From positions 1,285,060 to 1,349,059 of the forward strand of contig JABTUN010000003.1 of NCBI GenBank assembly GCA_015075365.1: a stretch of DNA of 64,000 nt, read 5' to 3'. The notes beneath the pieces were generated by a model, which had not been told where the DNA came from, did not search any database, and was given only the letters and a program-made list of their open reading frames with translations. Origin of the DNA: Verrucomicrobiaceae bacterium. GTDB taxonomy: Bacteria > Verrucomicrobiota > Verrucomicrobiia > Verrucomicrobiales > Verrucomicrobiaceae. Of the stretch, positions 33,869 through 43,507 are shown in pieces (the stretch's first letter is position 1; the number at the start of each line of letters is the position of its first letter). The position numbers and the translations under genes were made by a program.

Positions 33869-36442
33869 TCACTTCCCCGCCACCTTCGGAGCCGGCTCCA
33901 GCACATCGAGTTCGTGAATCGACCAGAAGGTGCCCTTGGTGCTGCCGGTGTCGGTGATGCGGATGAATTTGGCTTTGGCGGGCTTGGGGAAGAGGAAGTC
34001 GGTGGTGCTGACTTTTTCGCTCTGGCCTTCGAGGATGGGTTTGTCCCAGGTTTGGCCGTCTTGGGAGATTTCGATCTTCCAGCCGCGGGGCCAGTCGCCG
34101 CGGGAGGTGGCGGTGTCGAGGGTGAGACCGGCGATGTTGGTGGCTTGCGGCAGTTCGATCTGCACCCACATGCCGGGTGTCTGCGAGGTGTGCGTGTCCC
34201 AGCGGGTCTCGGGATTGCCGTCGATGGCGCGGGCGAGGTCTTTGGCGTTGTGGCTGGCGGTGAGCTTCCACGCGCTGCGATTTTCCAGCGGGAGCTGCGG
34301 GCCGGTGCGCTTGAGTTCTTCGATGGTCCACGGCGTGGTGCGCATGGCGAGTTCTTTGCGCAGTTTGGCGACATCCTCCTTCGTGATGAAGCGACCGTTG
34401 TTGCCAAAGCTCTTGCGCACGTAGCTGGCGATGTCAGCGAGCCATTCATCGGGGTTGTTCGCCATCGGGATCATCTGCGCCTGATACGTTTTGCCGTTCA
34501 CGGGGCCGCTGAGGCCATGCAGGAGCACGCGGAGCACTTGATCGCCCTGCACGACGGTCTTCGAGGCGGCGAGCGCCGGGGCGAGTGTCATGCCGGGCGC
34601 GAGTCCATCAATGGCGGTGCCTTTGCCATCGAGACCGTGGCAGGTGAAGCACAGCTCCTGGTAAATGGCCTGGCCGCGACGCATCTGATCTTTCTGCGCG
34701 TTGCTGAACTCGCGCGGGAAGCTGATCTGGCTGTTGAGCATCTGCCCGGCCATTTCTTTGACGCCTTTCGAGGGCGTGCTGAGCGCGGTGAGGTTGATGA
34801 GCTTCGCGTGGTCCTTCCACTTCATCTGCTTCGCGGTGAGCAGCGCCTGGATGACGACGGTCGGGTCGCTGTCCTTCGTCAAAGTGGTGATGTCAGCGAC
34901 GAGCGTCTCATCAGCGAGCGATTCGCTGGCGCGGATGGCGGCACGGCGCAGCACGGGCGATGCGTCCTTCAAAGCGGCACGCACGAGATCGCTGGTGAGC
35001 GCGCCGAGACCTTCGAGCGTCCACAGCGCATGGATGCGAGCGAGGTCGCTGCTGTTTTTCTGAAGCATCGCGATGAGCGCCGGCGCGACGTTTTTGTCCT
35101 GCTTCAAAACGAGCAGCTTCTGCGCGGTGTCGCGATGCCAGCCGTTCGGATGCGCGAGCGCCTCGACGAGTTGCGCGGGCGTGGCATTGAGCAACTTCGG
35201 CGCGGGCACGGGCTTCGTCGTGTCATGCACGAGACGCCACACGCGGCCGCGATTGATGATCTTGTCCATGCTGTGCTGCAGGATCACTTTGCGCAGGTAG
35301 CTGCCTTCCTTCGTCCAATTGCCCTCCTGGATGATGCCGCGATACATGTCGCAGATGAAGAGCGTGCCGTCGGGCGCGGTTTTCATATCGACGGGACGGA
35401 AGCACGCGTCCGTGCTACGGAGGAACTCGCTCTGCGGATGCGGATTGTGCAGAATGGTGATGCCGTCCTTCACCTCGATGCTCGTGCGGCGCACGAGACG
35501 GCCCACGGGCTCGCCAAAGAAGAGATTGCCACGCAGCTCGGCGGGCAATTGATCACCTCGGAAGATCTCGCCACCGCAGGTCGCGGTGAAATGGTTCAGC
35601 GTGTCGTCATCGCGCGACTTGCCGGGGCCGCCCTGATAATCACGCAGACCCATCGCAGGCCACACGACCTCAAAGCCGGGCTCGAACTGCCCGCGGGCCA
35701 GCGACTGACCATACAAGATGTGATTTTGGAAATTGAGCGGGCCTTTCTCGCCGCCCGCGTTCACCACCCAGAACTTGCCCTCATCATCCTGCGTCGCGCC
35801 CCACTGGCCGCCATTGCCCGGAATGTCCTGCTTGATGAGCTGGCCGTCCTTCCAGCGCAGGCGGTAGTTGTTCACCGCGGTGTAGATCCAGTTGTCCAGC
35901 GCCCACGTCATGCCGCTCGGCTGATGCTCCAGATTGCCGCCGCGCGGCCCGCCCTGATACACCGGATTCTTTTCATCGCTCACGCCATCGCCGTTCGTGT
36001 CTTGGTAGAGGTAGATGTCGTTCGTGTCCGTCTCGCCGATCAGCACGCCATCGGCCAGCGGCAGCAGCAGGCGCGGCAGCTTCAACTTGTCCGCAAAGAC
36101 GCGATGCATGTCGTATTTTCCATCGCCCTTGCTCGACCAATGCACGGACACGCGACTCGTGCTCACCAGCTCGTCCGTGCCGTCGATGTCGCGCATGTAG
36201 CTGCTCATCTCCGCGACGTAGAGCCTGCCATTGCCATCGAAGGCCAGGCAAACCGGCTCCGTGATGTCCGGCTCGCTCAGGATTAGCTCCATGCGATACC
36301 CCGGCGGCAATTGGAAGGTCTTTTGCTCCTCCGCCGCCGTCAGCGCCTTCACCGGCGGCTTCGGCGGGAAGTCGGTGGCATCATCGGCCAGCAGGCGACC
36401 GAGTGAAAGGGCAGTGACGAGAGCGAGGGGGCGGAGTTTCAT
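33869..36442 (-). CDS. Secreted haem dehydrogenase (propeller, HEAT-like, cytochrome c, discoidin-like)
   Basis: An 857-residue exported protein. The propeller domain carries 'GYRMELILSEPDITEPVCLAFDGNGRLYVAEMSSYMRDIDG' and 'DTNGDGVSDE'. HEAT-like repeats lie in the middle ('LARIHALWTLEGLGAL', 'SPVLRRAAIRAS'). A haem c motif, C598-F-T-C-H602, is followed by 'GLDGKGTAIDGLAPGMTLAPALA'. The C-terminal F5/8-type discoidin-like domain ('LARAIDGNPETRWDTHTSQTPGMWVQIELP') probably binds carbohydrate. The likely role is oxidation of a sugar in the periplasm. It precedes xylA in the same direction, and both share an upstream box. Confidence 0.88.
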   Translation of the reverse strand: MKLRPLALVTALSLGRLLADDATDFPPKPPVKALTAAEEQKTFQLPPGYRMELILSEPDITEPVCLAFDGNGRLYVAEMSSYMRDIDGTDELVSTSRVSVHWSSKGDGKYDMHRVFADKLKLPRLLLPLADGVLIGETDTNDIYLYQDTNGDGVSDEKNPVYQGGPRGGNLEHQPSGMTWALDNWIYTAVNNYRLRWKDGQLIKQDIPGNGGQWGATQDDEGKFWVVNAGGEKGPLNFQNHILYGQSLARGQFEPGFEVVWPAMGLRDYQGGPGKSRDDDTLNHFTATCGGEIFRGDQLPAELRGNLFFGEPVGRLVRRTSIEVKDGITILHNPHPQSEFLRSTDACFRPVDMKTAPDGTLFICDMYRGIIQEGNWTKEGSYLRKVILQHSMDKIINRGRVWRLVHDTTKPVPAPKLLNATPAQLVEALAHPNGWHRDTAQKLLVLKQDKNVAPALIAMLQKNSSDLARIHALWTLEGLGALTSDLVRAALKDASPVLRRAAIRASESLADETLVADITTLTKDSDPTVVIQALLTAKQMKWKDHAKLINLTALSTPSKGVKEMAGQMLNSQISFPREFSNAQKDQMRRGQAIYQELCFTCHGLDGKGTAIDGLAPGMTLAPALAASKTVVQGDQVLRVLLHGLSGPVNGKTYQAQMIPMANNPDEWLADIASYVRKSFGNNGRFITKEDVAKLRKELAMRTTPWTIEELKRTGPQLPLENRSAWKLTASHNAKDLARAIDGNPETRWDTHTSQTPGMWVQIELPQATNIAGLTLDTATSRGDWPRGWKIEISQDGQTWDKPILEGQSEKVSTTDFLFPKPAKAKFIRITDTGSTKGTFWSIHELDVLEPAPKVAGK

Positions 36443-36788
36443 GACGGGGCTGAAAAAGTTCACGATCAATACTTTCGCCGCCCGCAGCTCCTTTGGTGAC
36501 AGACTGCCAATCTTTGTTAAAATCCGGCCATGCCTTACCCACCACTGAGCTGGGCCTTTAAAGACAAGGTTGGATTGGCCTTCCCACGTTCAATCGTGCT
36601 GATTCAAAGCTCACGCCCCCCTTTACGATCCAGACCATACTTGTTGATCGCGATCGCCTCCTGAAACCGACGCGGAAGCCGCTCGCGGAGGGGCTAAGTG
36701 TAGACGTGGGCGGAGTGATTCTGAGGCGAGGAGCGCATGAGAGACCTTGGGATGTGACAGCCTTTCCAAAATGTCAGTGCTGACCGAC
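36443..36788. other. 346-bp intergenic region
   Basis: This holds the 15-bp box at 36504-36518. Beyond that, two short open frames on the plus strand (36528 to about 36660, and overlapping to about 36783) have no recognisable domain and poor start contexts. They could be decayed sequence, possibly of a lost regulator. No clear gene. Confidence 0.5.
36504..36518 (-). promoter_or_regulatory. Shared 15-bp box upstream of the haem dehydrogenase
   Basis: AACAAAGATTGGCAG on the minus strand, 62 bp before the start at 36442; identical to the box upstream of xylA at 33811-33825. Confidence 0.5.
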
Positions 36789-37808
36789 CTAGGGCTTCGG
36801 CAGCTCCAGCACCACGCGAATAGCGCTAGCGAGGTCTTTTTTCGTGTTCATACCCGGATCAAGAGGGTAGCGGGCAGAGGCAAGCAAATCGGCTTTAGAT
36901 GACTGGCCCCACATGGAGCCGCGCAGAAAACGGCGAGTCTGGCCTTTGTCATACCAGCCTTCACACCACTGGAGCAGGTTGCCGCTCATATCATGCAAGC
37001 CGATTTTGTTTGGCGGATATGCAGTCATTGGTGAGCAGGCTATCTCTCCATCCGTGTAGCCTTTGATGGTGTCACCCGCTGTGTACTTGTTACGTTTGCA
37101 GAAGTCGAGGTAGGTTTCATCACAGTAGTTCGCAAAGCCGGCGGGTGGAGGCCAGCTTGATCCCCATGGGAAGAGGTTTTTGATCTTTCGATCCAGCTCC
37201 TCCGGCGTCGAGCTTGGCGACTCTTGTGAGCCGATGCCGATTGCGATGCTCCATTCGCGATCCGTTGGCATGCGATAGGCATGCCCTTCTTTTTGACTCA
37301 GCCAGTCACAGAAAGCCTTGGCTTTGTCGTAGTTGATCTCGGAGATCGGGAAGAGAGATGGTGCCCGCTTCTTCTCAAAATCAAAGTTCTCGGCGTTCGG
37401 GCCCGGCAACTGGACCTTATTCACTTCAAAATTGAACTGATGATAGACCTGCGCGGGTGCCAAGGTGGTGCAAAACAGCACATTCGTTCCCGGCACCGGC
37501 ACAAACTTCATACCGAGACTGTTCACGAAAGGCGCGTCTTTGGTGGCCTTGGCTGGATCGCTGGCGCCAGCGGGTGCGGCTGTGGTCTGCGTTTGCAGCC
37601 ACGCCTGATCCACGCGGCTAAAAGCGGCGAGTTTGAGGGTTAGGGGTGTTCCGTCCTCCTTTTTGATCGTGACGGTATCGCCTACGACGGAAACGAGTTC
37701 ACCTTTCAGGGTGGTGCCCGCGCTGCTGGTGAAGGTACGGACTTCGGCGCGGCTGGGTCCGCCAAGGATGAACAGTGTGGTGACGAAAGTGAGAGCAAGT
37801 AGTTTCAT
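36789..37808 (-). CDS. Secreted SHD1 plus SUMF1/FGE-like domain protein
   Basis: A 339-residue protein with a signal peptide ('MKLLALTFVTTLFILGGPSRA'). An SHD1-like module covers residues about 22-72 ('RTFTSSAGTTLKGELVSVVGDTVTIKKEDGTPLTLKL'). A SUMF1-type domain (about 95-335) has 'AFCDWLSQKEGHAYRMPTDREWSIAIG', 'IGLHDMSGNLLQWCEGWY' and 'RRFLRGSMWG'. The cysteine pair needed for formylglycine-generating activity is missing, so it is probably a binding fold rather than a catalyst. It is the last gene of a four-gene minus-strand run. Confidence 0.85.
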   Translation of the reverse strand: MKLLALTFVTTLFILGGPSRAEVRTFTSSAGTTLKGELVSVVGDTVTIKKEDGTPLTLKLAAFSRVDQAWLQTQTTAAPAGASDPAKATKDAPFVNSLGMKFVPVPGTNVLFCTTLAPAQVYHQFNFEVNKVQLPGPNAENFDFEKKRAPSLFPISEINYDKAKAFCDWLSQKEGHAYRMPTDREWSIAIGIGSQESPSSTPEELDRKIKNLFPWGSSWPPPAGFANYCDETYLDFCKRNKYTAGDTIKGYTDGEIACSPMTAYPPNKIGLHDMSGNLLQWCEGWYDKGQTRRFLRGSMWGQSSKADLLASARYPLDPGMNTKKDLASAIRVVLELPKP

Positions 37809-37859
37809 AAAGTTGGGTTTAAATTTGGTTGAGAGCCGGGAGGGCGCTGTTTCCCGGCT

Positions 37860-39038
37860 TCATTTTTCAGTGTTCAAACTGATCTCCACGAGTGTGTAGG
37901 TCAGCTTGTGGTAGCGGACGACTCGTTTGCCGTCCCATGATAATGCCATGGGGCCGACTTCATTCCCCGGCAGCAGCCAGCAGGCTTTCTGCTCAAAATC
38001 GACAAGCAGGGTGTGAAACACCTGAATGTCACGCGAGTTTGCGGGAACGTCCGGCCGGCGAATACTGACACAAACAAGCATTCGTGCGGGTGTTAGCAGC
38101 AGTGCGTCTGTGAGGCGAATATCCGTGCCCTTAACTCGGAACCACTCTTCCACGCCGTTTTTCCAGTTATCCGCTTTTTCCAGCATTACGCGGTCCACAT
38201 GATCCCCGATTCGGACATATAGATGACCATCATCAAAAAATGGAATTTGCAGTGATGCGGCCACGTTAACTGGCCTCCACTTCTCCAAAGCAACGGGATC
38301 TGCTGTTAAGACACGATGAATCGCGCTTCTTGACCCACTGGATGGCGATAAATAGCAACCACCTTCTTTGTCAAAGGCCACGCTGCCTGTGAAAAACCCA
38401 AAAAGCCCTTTTGCCTGATCAGCCTCCCGCTTGGCTTGATCCCCTGATTCCGAGGCATGGGTGAGTGTCACAAACCGGCTGATCTTGCCTGGGGCATCCC
38501 AAAACCTCAGCCCCATCATCGCGCCAGAACCCGTGCCGTGCGCGAAGCAGATCCTTCCATCCGGGTGAAAGGCGAGTGCTCGCACGTCTAGTTGGTAGTT
38601 TGTCTTCTCCTCTTTGAAGATTTTGTCGAGCGGCATGATTTTTGCAGGGAGAAATCCACGATGCTCCAATTTTACAGGCTGTCCTTTCCAGCGGATCTCT
38701 TGAACCATGTCCGCGTATGGCAGCGGTGGTGCTGCTTTCGATATGATAGCGGATTCCGATGAGGCAGATGTTGCAGCCGCACTTGTGGATGCAGGAGCAG
38801 GGGCCGTCTGGGACTGAAGCCACGCCTGATCCACCCGGCTGAATGCAGCGAGTTTGAGCATGAGTGGAGTGCCATCTTCCTTTTTGATCGTGACGGAATC
38901 GCCCACGACGGAGACGAGTTCGCCTTTCAGCGTTGTGCCCGCGCTACTGGTGAAAGTGCGTAGTTCGGCATGGCTGGGAATGGCTGCGAAACAAAGCCAG
39001 GCCACAATGGAGGTGAGATAGTAGGATGTGAGTTTCAT
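37860..39038 (-). CDS. Secreted SHD1 domain protein with propeller-like C-terminus
   Basis: A 392-residue exported protein ('MKLTSYYLTSIVAWLCFAAIPSHA'). The SHD1-like module 'ELRTFTSSAGTTLKGELVSVVGDSVTIKKEDGTP' is nearly identical to that of the following gene. The remaining 300 residues have WD/NHL-like strands ('LDVRALAFHPDGRICFAHG', 'GSVAFDKEGGCYLSP', 'VGPMALSWDGKRVVRYHKL') suggesting a beta-propeller. The start is fixed by the signal peptide; the open frame extends antisense into a further 85 residues that are not credible. It belongs to the ECF-kinase operon. Confidence 0.75.
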   Translation of the reverse strand: MKLTSYYLTSIVAWLCFAAIPSHAELRTFTSSAGTTLKGELVSVVGDSVTIKKEDGTPLMLKLAAFSRVDQAWLQSQTAPAPASTSAAATSASSESAIISKAAPPLPYADMVQEIRWKGQPVKLEHRGFLPAKIMPLDKIFKEEKTNYQLDVRALAFHPDGRICFAHGTGSGAMMGLRFWDAPGKISRFVTLTHASESGDQAKREADQAKGLFGFFTGSVAFDKEGGCYLSPSSGSRSAIHRVLTADPVALEKWRPVNVAASLQIPFFDDGHLYVRIGDHVDRVMLEKADNWKNGVEEWFRVKGTDIRLTDALLLTPARMLVCVSIRRPDVPANSRDIQVFHTLLVDFEQKACWLLPGNEVGPMALSWDGKRVVRYHKLTYTLVEISLNTEK

Positions 39039-39081
39039 AGCAAAGGATGGGGCGGTTGAGTTTTGAACATTGTTGGAGGGT

Positions 39082-42000
39082 TCAGAGGGTGGAGCCATCA
39101 AGTACACAGCGGAAACCGACAAAGGGACTGCGAGCGGCGGGATCAATAGGGTCGCGGCAGGAGGAAAGCAGCGCGGCGGGATCGGAATCCATCCAGGAGG
39201 CTCCGCGCAGCACGCGGGTGGTGGCGGAGGGGCTGAAAAGGTCGGAGCAGTATTCCCACACGTTGCCGCCGAGGTCGAAGAAGCCGAGGTCATTGGCCGG
39301 GAAGCTCATCACGGGCGCGGTTTGCTCATAGACATCGCCCGCGCCGGCATAGTTGCCCGCTTTGACGGTGGCGAGCTTCGCCTTGCTCCAGGGGTACACG
39401 CCCGCGACGCCTCCATTGAGCTTGAAGGGAGGCGCGGCGGCGGATTCCTGCGCGGCGATGCCCACCGCGATGCTCCACTCCCGGTCCGTGGGCAGGCGGT
39501 AGCGGCGGTTTTCCTTTTTGCTGAGCCAGGAGCAGAAGGCAACGGCATCTTCCCAACTCACATTCGTGACGGGGTGGTTGTCCGCAGTCGCGGTGCTTTT
39601 CCAAGCCGGGCTGGCGGAAGGAACGGCGGAGGCAAAGGCCGTGTAGTCCGCTCGGCGTGTTTCGTGGATGCACATGAAGACTTTCGTGCCCGGCAGCGGG
39701 GCGAACTTCATGCCGAGTGTGTTGGTGGTGGGATCAGAACTTCTGGCAGCAGGAGGTTCGGTTGGGGTTTTCTTGCTTGTGGCAAGGACGACGCGGAAGC
39801 TCTTGTCTTTGCTGATCGTCGTGGGAGCTGGGGCTAAGCCACGCATGCTGGAGAAAAGCTCCCGCTCTGGACTATTGAGGAATGTGGCACCTCGCATCAC
39901 GGGAACGACGGTGTTGTTTAGAGGAATATCCAGACACCATTCCCAGGCATTACCGCCCAGATCATAAAGCCCGAGACCGTTCGGATTGAATTGGCCTACA
40001 GGAGCCATGGCAGGGAAATTGTCGCGGTAGCCTTTGAGCGGCTTGAAGCTGTGCGAAAAAGTCCGCTCGGACTCCTCTTCACCATTGTAGTTTCCGGCGC
40101 CAGCGGGCGGTGGAAATCCGCTGCCCCAAGGAAAAACACCGACAATCCCCAAATGCTTCTCCGACGCAGGCTTTGAGGCGTCTTCGAGGTGTCCGATACC
40201 CACAGCACAGCTCCATTCGTGATCGCTGGGCAGACGATAAACCTCGTCGGTGCCCAACCATCCAGCCTTTCGTTCGCGATCGGTAAGCCAGGAGCAGTAG
40301 GCGGTTGCATCGTTGAAGCTGACATTAACCACGGGATGATCAGGTAGTTCAGAATAAGGTGGTGCGGTGCGTGTAAGCTGTTTTTCCTTCGCAAACACCT
40401 CATAGTCCTTCACCCGCGTCTCCCAGATGCTAAACAGCACCCGCTGCCCGTCCGTCGGCCCGCCCGTGATGGGCACGGGGACGAATTTCATGCCGAGGGA
40501 GTTCTCAAAGGGCTTTCCCTTCGTGGCGGCGGAAGCGCCGATCATTGAAGCCGGCTTCGGGGCCGGGAGCACAGGCTGGCTGACCGCCGGTTCGTCCTCC
40601 GCCAGCACGACGCGAAAGCCCATGGTGGTCCATGCGCCTGGATTGAGGGAAGCCCTGGTGGACAGCAAAAGGCTTGTGCGTCTGTCGTAATCCCAGCCTG
40701 CGCCGCGCAGCACACGGAGACCTTTACCGGCAGTGAACAAGTCAGCGCACCACTGGGTGACATTGCCACACATGTCGTGCAGGCCGAATTTTCCGGGAGC
40801 GAAGGCATCCACCGGCGAGGTCCACGGATAGTCATCCCGGTAATCGGTGAGAAAAGAGGTGTCGCCCAGCTTTTCAGAAGTCTCGATGCCAGCGAAATTA
40901 CCCGAGCCTGGTGGAGGCGGCCATGCCGTCCCCCACGAGAACAAATCCGCCACTTTCTGGTTTTTGGCAGCGGGCTCTTCCGCTGGATCCTCCAATTCGC
41001 CGATGCCTGCGGCGCAGCTCCATTCGTGGTCGCTCGGCAGGCGGTAGCGGTGGTTGGCGGGCAGGGTTTTCTCACTCCGCTCTTTTTGCGTGAGCCACTC
41101 GCAAAAAGCATTCGCCTCCTCCCAACTGACCGTCACCACCGGGTGATCTGGCGTCTGTGGAAACCCCGGACCCTGCCAATGGCGGCCTCGCACATCCCAA
41201 CTGAGCTTCCCGTCAGGCCCGGCTTCCAAGGACTTACGATTCACTGGAACGGGCAATGACACGGCTTTGGCAAACGCCTCGAAATCACGCACACGGGTGA
41301 CCCAGACACTGAAAAGTACGCGCTTCTTGTCCGTCGGGCCACCCGTGATGGGCACAGGCACGAACTTCATGCCGAGGCTATTCACGAAAGGCGTGGCTTG
41401 GGTGGCGGGCAAGACCACGGCCGCCCCAGGAACGGGGATGGCTATCTCGATGACACAACGAAATCCCCCATTGTAGGAGCGATACATGGGCGCGTAGCAA
41501 AAGCGCCGCGATGACAGCAAATGATCCCTGAAGTTGCTAAGCCACGAGGCACCACGCACGACACGATCTTTTTGATCGTTGTTGGACCAGTCGCCACACC
41601 ATTCCCAAGCGTTTCCGCCCAAGTCGCACAGACCCAAGCTGTTCGGATCGAAGGAGCCGACTGGTGCCGAATGGACAAATGGATCGTTACAACCTTCAAG
41701 TGACTCGCTCCTGACGAAGCTGTATTGGCCTGCGGCAAGAGCGGACCTGAGTTCTTCACCCGCATAGTTGCCAAAAGCCGTCAATCGTGGCCACTGCCTG
41801 CCCCATGGGAACACATCGATGATTTTCTCGCTCTTCTCTTCGGGTGTTTTCATCCTGTCCTCCTGCCCGCCGATTGCCACCGCGCAACTCCACTCGTGAT
41901 CACTTGGAAGGCGGTAGGTTTCGTTTGCCCCGAGCCTGCCTGCCTTGCGCTCATGCTCAGTAAGCCACTGGCAGAATGCATGTGAGTCTTCCCAGGTCAT

Positions 42001-43461
42001 ATTTACAGCGGGATGCGTGGAGCCTTGCTCAAAGTCGGGCTTCGGCCACACGCGCTTCGTCTCCTTGGCAAACGCCTCGTAATCCTGCACCCGCGTCTCC
42101 CACACACTAAACAGCACCCGTTGCCCATCTGTTGGTCCGCCGGCAATCGGCACGGGCACAAATTTCATCCCGAGAGAGTTCACAAAAGGCGCTTCTTTCG
42201 TGGCAGCCTGCAGGCTCGCCGCAAAAGTGGCTGACGGAGGCGCTGCTTCCGTCTTTACGGGCTGGGAAGCAGTCGGTGCCCCCGATGTCTTCACCTCTGC
42301 GTCTGACGACGGCTTCGGTTGTCCCAAGAAAAACCAAGCCGCTAGACTGCCCAAGATGAACAAAGTTGCCCAGGTTCCAACCGAACTGCGACGCGGCGGT
42401 GGAGCCGGTGGCATCTGCCGAGGCGCTGGGCGGCGCATGACCATGTGCGCCACAGGCGGCAGGGCGGCAGCGGGTGCCTGAGCAGGTGCCGCCTCCGCCT
42501 TCACCACGGGCTGGGTGAGGATGGCGTCGAGGTCGTGGCGCATCGCGTTCGCGTCCGGGTAGCGCAGATTGCGGTCCTCGCGCAGGGCTTTGGCGACGAT
42601 CTGGTCGTAGCGGGGATCAAGGCCCTTTACCTGGAGGCTGGGCATCTCAAAAAGGCCCTGCGGCAGCTTCCCGGTGAGCATCTGGTAGAGCATGACACCC
42701 ACCGCGTAGATGTCCGCCCGCTGATCGACCTCCGATCCGAGCATGAGCGCCTCCGGGGCCATGAAGTGCAGCGTGCCCATGACCATGCCACTCTGGGTGA
42801 GGCCGCTGCTGGCAGCCTGACTCATCTTCGCGAGGCCAAAGTCGGCCACCTTCACCACGCCGTCGTTGCCGATCATGATGTTCGAGGGCTTGATGTCGCG
42901 GTGGATGATGCCTTTGCCATGGGCATAGGCTAGCGCATCACAGACGTGGGCGGTGATCGCCATGGCATGGGCGCTGGGCAGGCGGCCCTGGCGCGTGACC
43001 ATCAACGCGACGTCCGTGCCGTCGATGTATTCCATGACGATGAAAAGCAGGCCGCTCGTCGTCTGGCCAAAGTCATACACCGCCACGATGCCGGGATGGC
43101 TAAGCTGGGCCATGGCCTGCGCCTCGTTTTTGAAGCGTTGAGTGAAGTTGTTCTCCCCATCATCCAGCTCCGCAGGCAGGATTTTGATGGCGACGAGGCG
43201 GTTCAGTGAGGTCTGCCGCGCCAGATACACCGCACCCATGCCACCACGGCCGAGGATGCGCAGGATTTCGTAGTTTGGGAAATGCGGGGCAAGCTCCTCA
43301 GGCAGGGGAACGCCGGACTTTTTCGGCTTCGCGGACTCCTCCTCTGGCGGGCGCATGGCCTGGGAGAGCAGGCAGCGCGGGCAAAGGCCCTCCGTGGCCT
43401 CGGCGGGCAGGGCCGCACCGCATTGCGGGCATGAAAGCGGCTGGTCGGGAGAATCGCTCAT
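39082..43461 (-). CDS. Ser/Thr protein kinase with four extracellular SUMF1-like domains
   Basis: A 1459-residue protein. A zinc ribbon ('CPQCGAALPAEATEGLCPRC', residues 11-30) precedes a complete PASTA-less Pkn kinase domain: 'ILGRGGMGAVYLARQ', 'VAIKILP', 'GIIHRDIKPSNIMI' near 185, 'VADFGLAK' near 207. One transmembrane helix is near 362-383 ('TWATLFILGSLAAWFFLG'). Outside the membrane are four SUMF1/FGE-like domains, each opening with 'NSLGMKFVPVP' or 'NTLGMKFAPLP'. None has the FGE active-site cysteine pair. It is preceded 46 bp upstream by an ECF sigma gene and followed by two SHD1 proteins. It is probably a transmembrane receptor kinase. Confidence 0.92.
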   Translation of the reverse strand: MSDSPDQPLSCPQCGAALPAEATEGLCPRCLLSQAMRPPEEESAKPKKSGVPLPEELAPHFPNYEILRILGRGGMGAVYLARQTSLNRLVAIKILPAELDDGENNFTQRFKNEAQAMAQLSHPGIVAVYDFGQTTSGLLFIVMEYIDGTDVALMVTRQGRLPSAHAMAITAHVCDALAYAHGKGIIHRDIKPSNIMIGNDGVVKVADFGLAKMSQAASSGLTQSGMVMGTLHFMAPEALMLGSEVDQRADIYAVGVMLYQMLTGKLPQGLFEMPSLQVKGLDPRYDQIVAKALREDRNLRYPDANAMRHDLDAILTQPVVKAEAAPAQAPAAALPPVAHMVMRRPAPRQMPPAPPPRRSSVGTWATLFILGSLAAWFFLGQPKPSSDAEVKTSGAPTASQPVKTEAAPPSATFAASLQAATKEAPFVNSLGMKFVPVPIAGGPTDGQRVLFSVWETRVQDYEAFAKETKRVWPKPDFEQGSTHPAVNMTWEDSHAFCQWLTEHERKAGRLGANETYRLPSDHEWSCAVAIGGQEDRMKTPEEKSEKIIDVFPWGRQWPRLTAFGNYAGEELRSALAAGQYSFVRSESLEGCNDPFVHSAPVGSFDPNSLGLCDLGGNAWEWCGDWSNNDQKDRVVRGASWLSNFRDHLLSSRRFCYAPMYRSYNGGFRCVIEIAIPVPGAAVVLPATQATPFVNSLGMKFVPVPITGGPTDKKRVLFSVWVTRVRDFEAFAKAVSLPVPVNRKSLEAGPDGKLSWDVRGRHWQGPGFPQTPDHPVVTVSWEEANAFCEWLTQKERSEKTLPANHRYRLPSDHEWSCAAGIGELEDPAEEPAAKNQKVADLFSWGTAWPPPPGSGNFAGIETSEKLGDTSFLTDYRDDYPWTSPVDAFAPGKFGLHDMCGNVTQWCADLFTAGKGLRVLRGAGWDYDRRTSLLLSTRASLNPGAWTTMGFRVVLAEDEPAVSQPVLPAPKPASMIGASAATKGKPFENSLGMKFVPVPITGGPTDGQRVLFSIWETRVKDYEVFAKEKQLTRTAPPYSELPDHPVVNVSFNDATAYCSWLTDRERKAGWLGTDEVYRLPSDHEWSCAVGIGHLEDASKPASEKHLGIVGVFPWGSGFPPPAGAGNYNGEEESERTFSHSFKPLKGYRDNFPAMAPVGQFNPNGLGLYDLGGNAWEWCLDIPLNNTVVPVMRGATFLNSPERELFSSMRGLAPAPTTISKDKSFRVVLATSKKTPTEPPAARSSDPTTNTLGMKFAPLPGTKVFMCIHETRRADYTAFASAVPSASPAWKSTATADNHPVTNVSWEDAVAFCSWLSKKENRRYRLPTDREWSIAVGIAAQESAAAPPFKLNGGVAGVYPWSKAKLATVKAGNYAGAGDVYEQTAPVMSFPANDLGFFDLGGNVWEYCSDLFSPSATTRVLRGASWMDSDPAALLSSCRDPIDPAARSPFVGFRCVLDGSTL

Positions 43462-43507
43462 GCACCTATCCTGACGAGGAATCTGTAAACGGTCACAAAC
43501 TTTTTTG

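Noticed and set aside
33914..36286. 790-codon plus-strand frame over the second haem dehydrogenase
   Set aside because: Shadow frame with no motifs; the minus-strand protein has CxxCH, propeller and discoidin-like features.
36528..36783. Two short plus-strand open frames upstream of the second haem dehydrogenase
   Set aside because: No domain, poor starts and no terminator; treated as intergenic sequence.
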